Assembly: GCF_002368115.1 (NCBI RefSeq)
Contig: NZ_AP018316.1
Span: 1-64,000 of the forward strand
Length of the DNA: 64,000 nucleotides
Direction of reading: 5' to 3'
From: Dolichospermum compactum NIES-806
GTDB taxonomy: Bacteria > Cyanobacteriota > Cyanobacteriia > Cyanobacteriales > Nostocaceae
Shown: piece after piece, positions 32,023 to 41,826 of the stretch
Numbering within the stretch: position 1 is the stretch's first letter
Layout of the letters: the number at the start of each line of letters is the position of its first letter
Made by a program: the position numbers and the translations under genes
Notes under the pieces: generated by a model
Database searches by the model: none
What the model saw: the letters and a program-made list of their open reading frames with translations, nothing else
What the model was told of the DNA's origin: nothing

Positions 32023-34494
32023 ATGTCAGGTATTCCCATTTACCAATTCTGTAGAGCATTTGATAAAGTTCATTATTCAAAAAAACATGATCGTTACGTA
32101 TCCGGTGGTAATGTTTTTGGGAAAATCGCTCTTTGGAATGCTCCCGTTCCTGAACCGATTCGTCAAGCAGTAATTGATGGTTATTTTAGATTGAATGATA
32201 ATTATCCACCAGATCAGGATGATTTTGCTCTCATTGCCAGAGAAATAGATGATAAATACTCAGTTTTAGCAGTAGCAAATGGAGAACTAGATGATGGTGA
32301 TCGTCCTACTATTGGCTATAAATATTTTTGGTTAGAAAAATCATCCCCAGATATTGATGGTATAGGGACTTTGACTTATTGGTGGTATACTCACGAACAG
32401 CCTAAGCCTAAGTTTGATATGTCTGAATTATTTCAACAATCATCACCCAAAATTTTTTATTTTGATAAAGAGCAATTTGGAAAACCAACTTTTAAAGAAC
32501 CTGAATTACAAGAAATTAGCGAAATAGTAGAAAACCAAGAGAAAATTCCTTATATAGTTGATGTAGTTGTATTTAGAGAAAAAATTGGACAGCAACAGCA
32601 ACAATATCCAGAATCCATGAAACGACACTATCTGGCTTTAGGTCTTAGTGTTCGTGCTAACTATCTCAATGCTTGGGCTTGGAATGTGCAAAAAATAGAA
32701 TATCCAGAGGCTTTCCTAGCTGTTTTTTACGCTACTCAAAAGGACATACCCAGCAATATTCGTAACCGTGATTTACCTCCATTACCAGAAACACATAATC
32801 CTAATAATCAAACTTCTGTTGCAATACAACTAGAAAATACTACACATCCATCCACAGAAACTCTTAATCTAATACCACCAGCAAAGGAGAAAAGTATTAA
32901 ATCATGTTTATCTAGTTTAGCAAACGCATTTAATCAAAATAGATTAGATGATAGAAAAATACAAGAATTATTTGGATATTTAAGAGATTATGCAGATGCA
33001 GATTGGACTAATTGTATAGATAAAACTACTTTAAAGAATGCATCTTCTCCCCATGAAATTTATCCACAATTAATATATTTAGTTGCACCCAATAACCCAT
33101 CATCTAAGAAGTGGCTATTACAAATGGTGGAATCATTAGAAATTGATACTAAAAAAACATATCCTCGTATTTTAGAATTTCAAAGAGTTTTGTTAGAGGC
33201 TAGTTTTGAGTATAAAGATTCTCTGGTAAATGAAAGACTTATTTCTTCTATATATGCAGGAATTTCATATCTACTCAATCAATTAATGTCAACGGAAAAG
33301 GGAAATAATAAAATTGAATTTTTATTAACAAAATCACAAAATGTGTGGTCTCACTATTTTTTAACTTATGCGGGATTAATTGAAAAAAGAATTTTCTCTG
33401 AAGAGAAAACAATAATTGAAGAATCTATGGAGGATTTTTGTCAAGAAATTTTAACTCTTTTACAAAGACCGCAAAATATTTCTTTAGCAGAAAGAAAACA
33501 ATATAAAAAACTAGCATCTACTTTTATTAAGATCAATTACTTTTCTTTAGCTGGGGCTTTTCATTACATTAGCGATAAATATATTCCACCCATCATACAG
33601 GATAAAATACATTACGAAATACTTATAAAAATTTATAATATAAAATCTCACAAGACTGACTCCCCGCCTAAAAATAATAATGAACCTCAAGCTAATAAAT
33701 CGAAAGATGATGAATCTAAAGAGACTGACCCTCAAAATGATGAATCTAGGAGTAATAAACCTAAAGATAACCCAATTCCAGATAATCCAAATAACCCAAT
33801 CCAAAATGAATATAATAGACAGGCTTTCATTTTATTTGTGCTTTTTTTAGCAGGTTCTATTCTGTTAAAACTTTGGAAAAGGTTTTTTCTTCCTCCTAAA
33901 ATATTGTTATTATTTTTTAGCATTATATATGCTATTTTGAGTGTAATAGTTATTCACCTTACGATAGATAATTTTTTTAATAGAAGAAATCATCATTTTA
34001 AACATACCAATCGCATTATTGGAATTTCTTTAGCAATTTTCTATATATTGGTATTTGTTTCAATAATATGGAAAATAGATAAAATTCCAACATCTAATAA
34101 TCAACTTCAGTTAGCTAGACAAGATACAACAAAGGAAGAAAAACAAAATAATATTCCAGGTGAAAATTCTCATGCTTCTCCTTCAAATAATATTAACTGT
34201 CCAGACGATGCGCTAACTACTTTTAAAGCATTTAAAGATTGCAGTAAAAATGAATCTGATAAATCACAATTAGAGGGAGAATTAACGAATAAGTATGTGT
34301 TGTATGTGTTATCTTCACCTGACAATAAAATTGCTGGAAACTTAATAAAATACTATCTAAATAGTGGAAATGAACAAGAATTTGAGAAAAGGAAAGATAA
34401 AATATTTAATTGTCAAAATTCTTACTCTAATCCAGATCAAGGCGACGATAATAAAAAAGGTGACTGCATAAAAGATATAATTGAGAAATCTTAA
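32023..34494 (+). CDS. large membrane protein of unknown family in the GTPase cluster
   Basis: 823 residues. An N-terminal soluble domain of about 240 residues begins MSGIPIYQFCRAFDKVHYSK and includes IGYKYFWLE. A helical middle part (about 290-540) follows. A Lys/Asn/Asp/Pro-rich linker covers about 545-597. Three transmembrane helices lie near 600-620, 626-646 and 664-684. The C-terminal tail has several cysteines (NCPDDALTTFKAFKDC, FNCQNSY). Base composition is more AT-rich than the neighbours. I do not recognise it by sequence; position suggests it is the main partner of GTPases B and C. A GTPase-associated conflict-system protein is a possible analogue. Confidence 0.7.
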   Translation: MSGIPIYQFCRAFDKVHYSKKHDRYVSGGNVFGKIALWNAPVPEPIRQAVIDGYFRLNDNYPPDQDDFALIAREIDDKYSVLAVANGELDDGDRPTIGYKYFWLEKSSPDIDGIGTLTYWWYTHEQPKPKFDMSELFQQSSPKIFYFDKEQFGKPTFKEPELQEISEIVENQEKIPYIVDVVVFREKIGQQQQQYPESMKRHYLALGLSVRANYLNAWAWNVQKIEYPEAFLAVFYATQKDIPSNIRNRDLPPLPETHNPNNQTSVAIQLENTTHPSTETLNLIPPAKEKSIKSCLSSLANAFNQNRLDDRKIQELFGYLRDYADADWTNCIDKTTLKNASSPHEIYPQLIYLVAPNNPSSKKWLLQMVESLEIDTKKTYPRILEFQRVLLEASFEYKDSLVNERLISSIYAGISYLLNQLMSTEKGNNKIEFLLTKSQNVWSHYFLTYAGLIEKRIFSEEKTIIEESMEDFCQEILTLLQRPQNISLAERKQYKKLASTFIKINYFSLAGAFHYISDKYIPPIIQDKIHYEILIKIYNIKSHKTDSPPKNNNEPQANKSKDDESKETDPQNDESRSNKPKDNPIPDNPNNPIQNEYNRQAFILFVLFLAGSILLKLWKRFFLPPKILLLFFSIIYAILSVIVIHLTIDNFFNRRNHHFKHTNRIIGISLAIFYILVFVSIIWKIDKIPTSNNQLQLARQDTTKEEKQNNIPGENSHASPSNNINCPDDALTTFKAFKDCSKNESDKSQLEGELTNKYVLYVLSSPDNKIAGNLIKYYLNSGNEQEFEKRKDKIFNCQNSYSNPDQGDDNKKGDCIKDIIEKS

Positions 34495-34571
34495 CACTCA
34501 CAAACATCACCAGGAACCACACCTAAAAAACCAAATTGAATAAAAATATTTAATTTCTACAGAACCAACCC

Positions 34572-35678
34572 ATGAACAACCTCCAAATCAGAGCCAGTTT
34601 TTACGCCTTATGCGGCATAGTTTCCGCCTTACTAGGCTGGAGTATCAGTCAAATCTTATGGCAAGAAATAGGCACTTTCTTAATGCTATTTGTACCCAAA
34701 GAATTTAGCATTCCTCCCTACATAATCTTATTAATCATTGTCACTCCCTGTATTACAAGTGGCATGATCATAGCAGAAACTTTCATCAGTAACCCTACTC
34801 GCTATAAAGCTAATTGGCGATTCCTGACTCGGACATTTTTTAAAAAAGTGTTTCTAGTCGGTGCATTGATAGGTTTATTTCTCGGTATTTTTAACTGGAT
34901 GCTATTACAAAGTAACTGGCCAGGTGGGTTAGTCAGAATCATTTCTTGGATCATTATTGGTGCATTTGCTGGTTTAGCGGAAAGTATTAGCTGGAGTTGG
35001 CGTAGTATTGAAGGAACAGGAGATAGAGTCAAACAACGCATTCTTCAAAGTACAGGTTTTGGTGCTGGTTCAGGACTATTAGCAGCTAGTTTTTGCGAAG
35101 GTGCAAATAAAGCATTAGGTCAATATCAAGAACCCTTTGGTTTCTTCTTATTCGGTGGTTTATTAGGATTATCTTTATGTTTTGCAGCCAAACCCAGTTA
35201 TCAGGTAGCATTGAGAGCAGGTACAGGATTTGAAGCCACAAAAAAACGCACTAGAAAATCTTCAGCAACTACTCAATTACAAGTTGATAGTAATACTCCT
35301 ACACAAATACTCCGACCAACATTAAATAATCAATTACTCAAATATATTCCTGATAATGATTATAAACATATTGAGGAAGGAGTTTCAATTCAATTACCAG
35401 GAAAAACCAATAAACTCATAATCATTGGTTCTGGTGATACAGCAGATATTTATATCCCCCATTTACCAGAAGAATGTGCATCTTTACAGGTAAATTCTGA
35501 TAATGTAATTATTCGTTGTTTAGCGGAAGAATCTGTAAAAATTCAACAAAGATTTTTACCAGAAAATAAAACTACCGCTCTCAAACATAATCAAATTTTG
35601 ACACTTTATCATGAAAACAATGAAGAAAAATTCTACAGATTCATTTTCTATAATCGCTTACTTGACCCCCAAGCTTAA
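34572..35678 (+). CDS. polytopic membrane protein with C-terminal FHA-like domain
   Basis: 368 residues. About six transmembrane helices occupy residues 5-205 (for example FYALCGIVSALLGWSISQIL, YIILLIIVTPCITSGMIIAE, VFLVGALIGLFLGIFNWMLL). A soluble tail at about 245-368 resembles a degenerate FHA domain: LIIIGSGDTADIYIPHLPEE fits the G-[SD]-xxADIxLP pattern, followed by beta strands to FYRFIFYNR. FHA domains bind phosphothreonine. It lies upstream of the vWA gene, which it overlaps by 68 bp. Confidence 0.65.
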   Translation: MNNLQIRASFYALCGIVSALLGWSISQILWQEIGTFLMLFVPKEFSIPPYIILLIIVTPCITSGMIIAETFISNPTRYKANWRFLTRTFFKKVFLVGALIGLFLGIFNWMLLQSNWPGGLVRIISWIIIGAFAGLAESISWSWRSIEGTGDRVKQRILQSTGFGAGSGLLAASFCEGANKALGQYQEPFGFFLFGGLLGLSLCFAAKPSYQVALRAGTGFEATKKRTRKSSATTQLQVDSNTPTQILRPTLNNQLLKYIPDNDYKHIEEGVSIQLPGKTNKLIIIGSGDTADIYIPHLPEECASLQVNSDNVIIRCLAEESVKIQQRFLPENKTTALKHNQILTLYHENNEEKFYRFIFYNRLLDPQA

Positions 35679-37011
35679 ATTAGGAATTGTTACTCTTTTA
35701 CTAGGATTTCTACCATTACCTGTTCTTGCTAATTCCAAAATTGAAGTATCTTCCCGTCCTACGGATGCTGATATTGTCACTCTAAAAGTTAAAGTTGTTA
35801 ATGATAAGAATATTCCTATTGAGGGATTGCAAAAATCTGAATTCAAATTACAAACTGCCAGAATTATCGCCAAAAGTCAAGATACTCCTATTAATCTCAA
35901 ATTCGCAGAAGTTAGAAAATTTAGATTAATTCCACCGGGAGAACAATTAACATCAGATCCTGCTTATGTTGTCATTCTTTTAGATATGAGTGGAAGCATG
36001 AGAAAGAAAGATGCTAGTCGAGTTAAAAAAATAGATGGTGCTATTCGTGCTATTAAAGGATTTATTAAATTAGTCCGCGACAAAAATTTACCTGTACATA
36101 TTTCTTTAGTACCCTTTGGAGAATCACAGATTGCTAAAGATAATTATGAAGTTAACCAAGAAATTATTGCTAAAAATTTCCTACCAGCAGATTCACCAAA
36201 TTTAGATAAAAGAGTCGCTGATTTAGCATCTTCTCCCACTAACGCAGGGACTAATTTATATAATCCTTTGAAAGAAGCAGTCAAATATTTAGGTGATAAT
36301 TCCGAAGAATTGACAAGACAAGCAAATAGTAGCAATGACTTGAGAAAAGATGAACCACAAATTCCGCCTAAATTAGCTGTAATGTTATTATCTGATGGTT
36401 ATCACAACAGTAAACGCAAAACAGAGGATCAACAATTTGCTAATTTAGAAAAAGTCTTTAAAAAATATCCTACAGTCAGAGTTTACACTTTAGGTTATGG
36501 AGAGTCTTTAAAACAGTTAAGAAATCGTGCTACTAACTGCAATATTCCTAATAGTTGGTTAGAAAAAAAACAAGCAGTTGATTTAATTCAATCGTGTAAA
36601 CTTCCCTCTGGTGACATATTCAACTATATTGTTGATCAACCAAGATTAAAACAAATTGCCGAATTAACAGGAGGTATTAGTAAATTTCCTCAAGATGCAA
36701 ATGAAGCTGTTAACAGTTTAGAAACCTTTTTTAAAGCATTACGAGAATATGAATTACAATATATTCAACCAAATGCAGCACCAGCAGAAGAATATCAAGT
36801 GCAAGTTAGTGTTAATTCCTCGAATCGAGAACTAAATATTAATGCTGAACCTGTTAATATCAGAATGCCAAATATATCTTTTTATAAATTACCTTTGTTC
36901 CCAGATAGGTTATTTATATTAATATTAACTTTAGGTATTTTAGGATGTGGTATCCTCTGGTTTAAACGTTGGAGTCAACAACTTAAAACTGAAGCTGACC
37001 GTTGGATTTAG
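35611..37011 (+). CDS. membrane-anchored vWA-domain protein
   Basis: 466 residues. A signal/anchor segment at about 22-41 (GIVTLLLGFLPLPVLANS) is followed by a beta-rich region and a von Willebrand A domain with perfect MIDAS DMSGS at 125-129, a Thr in the AGTNLYNPL loop and LLSDG. A C-terminal transmembrane helix lies at about 430-452. The topology puts the vWA domain outside the cytoplasm, tethered at the membrane. The start overlaps the FHA-like gene by 68 bp in another frame. vWA proteins act as metal-dependent adhesion or assembly modules, often with AAA+ ATPases; a Ycf46-type ATPase follows at 38595. Confidence 0.8.
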   Translation: MKTMKKNSTDSFSIIAYLTPKLKLGIVTLLLGFLPLPVLANSKIEVSSRPTDADIVTLKVKVVNDKNIPIEGLQKSEFKLQTARIIAKSQDTPINLKFAEVRKFRLIPPGEQLTSDPAYVVILLDMSGSMRKKDASRVKKIDGAIRAIKGFIKLVRDKNLPVHISLVPFGESQIAKDNYEVNQEIIAKNFLPADSPNLDKRVADLASSPTNAGTNLYNPLKEAVKYLGDNSEELTRQANSSNDLRKDEPQIPPKLAVMLLSDGYHNSKRKTEDQQFANLEKVFKKYPTVRVYTLGYGESLKQLRNRATNCNIPNSWLEKKQAVDLIQSCKLPSGDIFNYIVDQPRLKQIAELTGGISKFPQDANEAVNSLETFFKALREYELQYIQPNAAPAEEYQVQVSVNSSNRELNINAEPVNIRMPNISFYKLPLFPDRLFILILTLGILGCGILWFKRWSQQLKTEADRWI

Positions 37012-37018
37012 TCAAAAA

Positions 37019-37051
37019 AGATCCCCAACTTCTCTAATAAGTCGGGGATCT
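37019..37051. repeat. hairpin repeat AGATCCCC...GGGGATCT
   Basis: Arms AGATCCCCAACTT and AAGTCGGGGATCT with one mismatch. A split copy occurs at 57163-57228. It follows the vWA gene and could end transcription, but no T tract follows. Confidence 0.6.
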
Positions 37052-37113
37052 GAAGGATGTGAGAGGTTGTTAACTTGGGTTTCACTTCGTTCTACCCAAC
37101 CTACGAAAATGGG

Positions 37114-38040
37114 TTAATTAATGGGGAATTTAGCTAATAATTCCTCACGGGACAACTGAGATAAGTTGAGTAATAAATCGGTTCTTTCTGTGAGAGAAAG
37201 TTCCATAATAGGAGTAACAATAGCAGATAATTCCTTATCTAAATTACCAAACCGTGCTGTTAGTAAACTTCCTACTATTAACCGCAGTCCTTCTTGTAGT
37301 CCTTCTTGTCTACCCGTTTGTAGTCCCGTTTGTATTCCTTCTTCACGCCATTCCTCGCGTTGTTTGAGATATGCTGGTGATAAAGTCATAATCAACTCCC
37401 TATCTTCATCGTTGATATTAGTGTTAATCTCTATATTTTTACGCCAAGATGCTAAAATTTCCAGTAGATAATTACACTGGTTTTCCGTGGAAACTGTTAT
37501 CAGTTCTTGTACTGCTTGTTTTTGGGTTTCCCCATTACCTAACACCCTTAACCATAGTGTATCCTGATTTTTGGGTAATTGGTTAATTGCCACAATAGCG
37601 GTTTTATGCAACTCTCCTATAAAATAAACTCCTGTCTCCCAATCATCTTTGAGTGTAGCCCTAAATCCATCTAGTTTATTTTTTGAGCAAGTTGGTGTTA
37701 AAATCCATAAAAAGGGCAACTCGTTTTCCATTATCCGCCGATTTTCTCTTTTTGCTTGTCTAAACAATTCTTCATGAAGGCTGTATAACTTTGACATACA
37801 ACTTCTAATTGTCATTTCATTGGGAGGATTACGAAAAGGTTCAAATAGACAGCTTGTAACTGCCATTTTTGCTAATAATCCTAAATCGGAAGTTACAGGT
37901 TTTGATTGATTGGGAACAAACCAAATATCTATTTCTCTAACTTCGCTTTTTACATCTTTACCAATATCTACTTGACCTAAAGGTTTTAATAATTCCTCTA
38001 GATATTCTTTCGCAAATTGGTCATGGGCTTCTCTTGTCAT
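37114..38040 (-). CDS. DUF4351/Rpn-type putative transposase-like nuclease
   Basis: 308 residues. The N-terminal part starts MTREAHDQFAKEYLEELLKPLG and has KSEVREIDIWFVP, the PD-(D/E)XK-like core of Rpn/recombination-promoting nucleases. A middle helical part is followed by the repetitive QTGLQTGRQEGLQEGLRL linker and a DUF4351 tail (SQLSREELLAKF). It is antisense to the cluster and divergent from the small gene at 38071, 30 bp away, so it looks like an insertion into the system. These genes are abundant in Nostocales. Confidence 0.8.
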   Translation of the reverse strand: MTREAHDQFAKEYLEELLKPLGQVDIGKDVKSEVREIDIWFVPNQSKPVTSDLGLLAKMAVTSCLFEPFRNPPNEMTIRSCMSKLYSLHEELFRQAKRENRRIMENELPFLWILTPTCSKNKLDGFRATLKDDWETGVYFIGELHKTAIVAINQLPKNQDTLWLRVLGNGETQKQAVQELITVSTENQCNYLLEILASWRKNIEINTNINDEDRELIMTLSPAYLKQREEWREEGIQTGLQTGRQEGLQEGLRLIVGSLLTARFGNLDKELSAIVTPIMELSLTERTDLLLNLSQLSREELLAKFPIN

Positions 38041-38070
38041 ACAAAATCCATAATTAATAATAGTGTTTTC

Positions 38071-38580
38071 ATGATGTCTGAATATACTTTAGTTCTAAGA
38101 ATACCACAAGCAGGAAATAAGGAAATTAGCTATTCTATTACTTTGAGTACATTGTATGAAAGTTATCCTGAAGATTATTTTCGTCAGGAGAATAATCGTT
38201 CTCTGATTAGTCAAACTATTGAACAACAATCAGCTAGAATGTTAACTTCTGAAAATTTAACTGCGATAATTTCTAATTGGATTGCAGATATTAAAGTCGG
38301 TCGTCATCGTACTATTGTAACCTTAGATTTACCTCTTGATGCTTCTGTTCCTATTCAACCTGTAATTCCTATTAGTAATCCTGTTTCTGTTAATAATGTA
38401 AATAATCCTATTGTTGCTCCTGCTAAAAAACCTCTCCGTCCAGTAGTAAATCCAACTTCTGAAATAAAAACTGCAAATATCTCTACCAATAAAGTTGAAA
38501 ACTCTCCTAATAGTAACACAGAAAAAACACCAGAACCAGTTACAGATATTCGGACTGATACTAACAAAGCTGATTTTTAA
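38071..38580 (+). CDS. small protein of unknown function before ycf46-like gene
   Basis: 170 residues (169 if the second ATG at 38074 is used). Residues about 1-95 look folded (SEYTLVLRIPQAG, LSTLYESYPEDYF, SENLTAIISNWIADIKVG, RTIVTLDLPLD). The tail (about 96-170) is a Pro/Asn/Val-rich, repetitive disordered stretch. No transmembrane segment. It is 14 bp upstream of the AAA+ gene, so the two are probably co-translated and the protein may recruit substrates or regulate the ATPase. No family recognised. Confidence 0.7.
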   Translation: MMSEYTLVLRIPQAGNKEISYSITLSTLYESYPEDYFRQENNRSLISQTIEQQSARMLTSENLTAIISNWIADIKVGRHRTIVTLDLPLDASVPIQPVIPISNPVSVNNVNNPIVAPAKKPLRPVVNPTSEIKTANISTNKVENSPNSNTEKTPEPVTDIRTDTNKADF

Positions 38581-38594
38581 GGAAGTTAAAAAAT

Positions 38595-40229
38595 ATGAAA
38601 CCAGAATTACCTTATCATAAATGTCAGCAGGAATTACAGGATTTATTAAAGTCTCGTTATCCGTTAATTTTTTTGAGATCATCAGAAGAAAATCGTGCTG
38701 TTCGTTGTACAATAGATGCTCATTTAGCAATTTTGAATAATGCAGATATTCAAGATGGAGAATTAGCACAATGGAATAGTGGAGAAGGTTTTCAACAAAG
38801 ATTAGAAACTGCGGGTTCTCCAAATCAAGCACAATGGCAAAAATTAGGTAATGCTATTGATAGAAATGGTAATCCCATTTTACAATCTTTAGATATTCTC
38901 CAACATCGTTTACAAGACCAAGTTAGTAAAAATCTCCAACGACAACATACCTATTTATTACCAGATTGGTCTATTTTATTACGTCCTGATGATCATTTGA
39001 TGGCACGAAAATTGAAAGAATTAATATTGATGATAGACCAAAAAAGACCTTTGGTAAGAATGTCTTTAATTATCATTGGTTCAGATTGGACTATTCCGAC
39101 TATTTTGCGAAATATGGTACATATTATAGATTTACCTTTACCTGTGGAAGCAGAACTTTATGAAGATGTTTTTAGTGTGGCTGTAGAAAAATATGGTTTA
39201 ACAGAAGCAGATGCTGGAAGATTAGCAGAACAAGCTCAAGGAATGCCTTTGCAAGCGGTAATTCAAACTGCTAAATTATCAACATCTCGGAATTTATGGA
39301 CAGATCCAGAATCTGCGGGACAATTATTATTAGAAGCGAAAAAACAGGAACTTAGAAAAACTGGAGTTTTAGAATATTATGCCCCCTCTGGTCAAGGTTT
39401 GAGGGATGTGGGAGGATTAACTAAAGTTAAAGAATGGATATATAGCCGTGAGTGTTGGTTTGCTCAAGATGGACAACCAGAATTACGTCCTCGTGCTATT
39501 TTACTAGAAGGTTTCCCTGGTTGTGGAAAAACTTTTATTGCCAGAGCGATCGCACAAGAATGGCACGTACCCCAGATTAATTTTGAAATTGCTCGGTTAC
39601 AATCGCGCTGGGTAGGAGAATCGGAAAGCAACACTTTCCAAGCGCTTAGAGCCATCGAAGCATCAGCACCGAATATCCTGTTTATGGATGAAATTGAAAA
39701 GGCTTTTGCCGGTGTGGGAGGTGATAGTTCAGGAGTTAGTACCAGACAGTTTGGGACATTTTTATCCTGGTTAAATGATCACGAATATCCGATTTTTTTC
39801 ATCGCCACTTCTAATGATAGAGAAAAATTACCACCGGAATTATTTCGTGCTGGTCGGTTTGATGAAATCTTTATAGTTATGCCTCCTAATACTGAGGAAA
39901 GATATCAAATCTTACAAAAACGCACTACCGCTTATAAATTACCACCAACTCCATCTTCTATATTAGAATATCTTGTTGAGAAAACCGCCGGATATTCAGG
40001 TGCGGAATTAGATAAATTAGTCAGAGAAGCTATTTATTTAGCTGAATATGGACACTTACCAACAAAGACTCATTGGGAAAATGCTTTATTACAAATTAGT
40101 CCCCAATATCGGACTCCCAATATGCAGCAACTATTGCGAAAATATTTAAAATTAATAGAAGGTGGTGGTGGTAAACCTGCATCAGAATTAGAAATAGGTT
40201 TTTTAGAAAATCTGATTATTGCTGTCTAG
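38595..40229 (+). CDS. Ycf46-type AAA+ ATPase
   Basis: 544 residues. An N-terminal half (about 1-245) resembles a degenerate AAA-type module (LKSRYPLIFLRSSEE). The AAA+ core has Walker A GFPGCGKTFIARAIA near 305, Walker B ILFMDEIEKAFAG near 360, sensor 1 FFIATSND, and an arginine-rich end AGRFDEIFIVMPP. A C-terminal tail of about 40 residues extends beyond the core. Ycf46 ATPases are conserved in cyanobacteria and plastids, with roles reported in carbon or stress adaptation. Here it sits behind a vWA protein and a small unknown protein, so a remodelling role in the cluster is likely. Confidence 0.9.
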   Translation: MKPELPYHKCQQELQDLLKSRYPLIFLRSSEENRAVRCTIDAHLAILNNADIQDGELAQWNSGEGFQQRLETAGSPNQAQWQKLGNAIDRNGNPILQSLDILQHRLQDQVSKNLQRQHTYLLPDWSILLRPDDHLMARKLKELILMIDQKRPLVRMSLIIIGSDWTIPTILRNMVHIIDLPLPVEAELYEDVFSVAVEKYGLTEADAGRLAEQAQGMPLQAVIQTAKLSTSRNLWTDPESAGQLLLEAKKQELRKTGVLEYYAPSGQGLRDVGGLTKVKEWIYSRECWFAQDGQPELRPRAILLEGFPGCGKTFIARAIAQEWHVPQINFEIARLQSRWVGESESNTFQALRAIEASAPNILFMDEIEKAFAGVGGDSSGVSTRQFGTFLSWLNDHEYPIFFIATSNDREKLPPELFRAGRFDEIFIVMPPNTEERYQILQKRTTAYKLPPTPSSILEYLVEKTAGYSGAELDKLVREAIYLAEYGHLPTKTHWENALLQISPQYRTPNMQQLLRKYLKLIEGGGGKPASELEIGFLENLIIAV

Positions 40230-40270
40230 TTTTGTTTGTAATTTTGTCTAAATCTCCAAATCTTTAATTA

Positions 40271-41479
40271 TCAATTTTTGATTCCTATCCATTGGGTAAC
40301 AGGGGACATTGCTTTCCAACCCAGAAATTTACCAATAGGTTCTGCGCGTTGAATAGCAATGCGGGTAAAGTTTCCGCCCACTTTTTCATGCCATTGATAT
40401 AATCTTTTTTCACCTTCTAAAGTAACAACATTAACTACCATTCTGCCTCCAGGAAGTAAGGTATTCCAACAATTTTCTAATATTTCTGGCACTGTGACAC
40501 CACCACCAATAAAAATCGCGTTTGGTGCGGGTAGATTGGGGATGACTTCTAAAGCTTTACCTGCCATAATTTGTAAATTTGGCGTTCCCAAAGCAGTCGC
40601 ATTATCAGCTATATAATTTAGTCTAGTGGCATTTTGTTCAATAGCGATCGCTCTACATCTTCTATCACTTCGCAACCATTCTATAGAAATAGAACCACAA
40701 CCAGCGCCCACATCCCAAAGCAACTCTCCCGGTAAAGGTGCTAAACTTGATAGTGTCACCGCCCGGACTTCCCTTTTTGTCAATTGTCCATCATGATGAA
40801 AAGCACTATCCGGTAAACCAGGAAATCTTGATAAACCAACTATTCCTTTATCAGCAATACATTCCACTACAATAGTATTTAAGGCAGCGATATTTTCTTC
40901 TTGCCAATTACTAGCAATATCTGTTATAATACTTTCATTAATACTACCCATTTTTTCTAAAACAGTAATTCGACTATTACCATAACCGCGATTTATTAAA
41001 ATTTCCGCCACATGAGCCGGAGTATTTTTTCCCTCACTTAAAATTAATAATTTTGCACCGGGATAAATATAAGATTGCAGTAAAGAAACCAGACGACCAC
41101 ATAAACTTAAAGTTTCCACTTCTGTTAATGACCATCCTAATCGAGAACAGGCCAGACTAAAAGCCGAAGGTGCAGGAATAATTGTAATTTCCGAAATAGG
41201 AATATCTTTAAGAATAGTTGCACCCACACCATAACATAAAGGGTCGCCACTAGCTAAAATACAAACTGCTTCACCGCGACGACTGATAATGTCGGTAATG
41301 GAAGTTTGAAAAGGTGATTTCCAGGAAATTTTTTCCCGGTTGTCGTCAGGGGGTAACATGGAAAGATGACGTTCCCCTCCAAAGACAATTTTAGCTTTGT
41401 CTAAGCAGGAAACAGCAATGGGACTTAACCCCGTTAAACCATCTTCACCAATACCGATAATTGATAACCATTTTTGCAT
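40271..41479 (-). CDS. cobL: precorrin-6Y C5,15-methyltransferase (decarboxylating)
   Basis: 402 residues with two fused domains. The N-terminal CbiE-type uroporphyrin-methylase fold (about 1-200) begins MQKWLSIIGIGEDGLTGLSP. The C-terminal CbiT-type Rossmann methyltransferase has DVGAGCGSISIEW near 250. It carries out two methylations and a decarboxylation in corrin ring formation. It is separated from cobG-cobH-cobI by about 900 bp and points the opposite way, so it is not under the same riboswitch. Start ATG at 41479. Confidence 0.92.
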   Translation of the reverse strand: MQKWLSIIGIGEDGLTGLSPIAVSCLDKAKIVFGGERHLSMLPPDDNREKISWKSPFQTSITDIISRRGEAVCILASGDPLCYGVGATILKDIPISEITIIPAPSAFSLACSRLGWSLTEVETLSLCGRLVSLLQSYIYPGAKLLILSEGKNTPAHVAEILINRGYGNSRITVLEKMGSINESIITDIASNWQEENIAALNTIVVECIADKGIVGLSRFPGLPDSAFHHDGQLTKREVRAVTLSSLAPLPGELLWDVGAGCGSISIEWLRSDRRCRAIAIEQNATRLNYIADNATALGTPNLQIMAGKALEVIPNLPAPNAIFIGGGVTVPEILENCWNTLLPGGRMVVNVVTLEGEKRLYQWHEKVGGNFTRIAIQRAEPIGKFLGWKAMSPVTQWIGIKN

Positions 41480-41610
41480 AATTTGTTTTTATCCAACTGG
41501 CATAAAAACTATCTGAGAAGAATTTTTATGATTATAGCAGATACAGGATTTGGGTTAGCATTAGCAAAATACTCTAAAATAAACTATATCAACACAATCG
41601 CCATACCCAA

Positions 41611-41826
41611 ATGAGTAGAGAATTTAATGTAATTATTGAACGAGATGCTGATGGTTACTTTGTCGCATCTGTACCCAGTATCCCCGGTTGTCACACCCAA
41701 GCAAAATCTTTAGATGAACTAATGGAAAGGATTCGAGAAGCAATAGAACTGTGTTTAGAAATAGATGAAAATCAAATAGAATCTCTGGAATTTGTAGGTG
41801 TTCAAAGAATTGCAATTGAAGTATGA
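41611..41826 (+). CDS. hicB: HicB-family antitoxin
   Basis: 71 residues with the HicB partial RNase-H fold: FNVIIERDADGYFVASVPSIPGCHTQAKSLDELMERIREAIELCLE. It lacks a C-terminal DNA-binding domain, as in the short HicB type. The ATG of hicA overlaps its stop (ATGA), the usual translational coupling. It would neutralise the HicA RNase. Confidence 0.92.
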   Translation: MSREFNVIIERDADGYFVASVPSIPGCHTQAKSLDELMERIREAIELCLEIDENQIESLEFVGVQRIAIEV

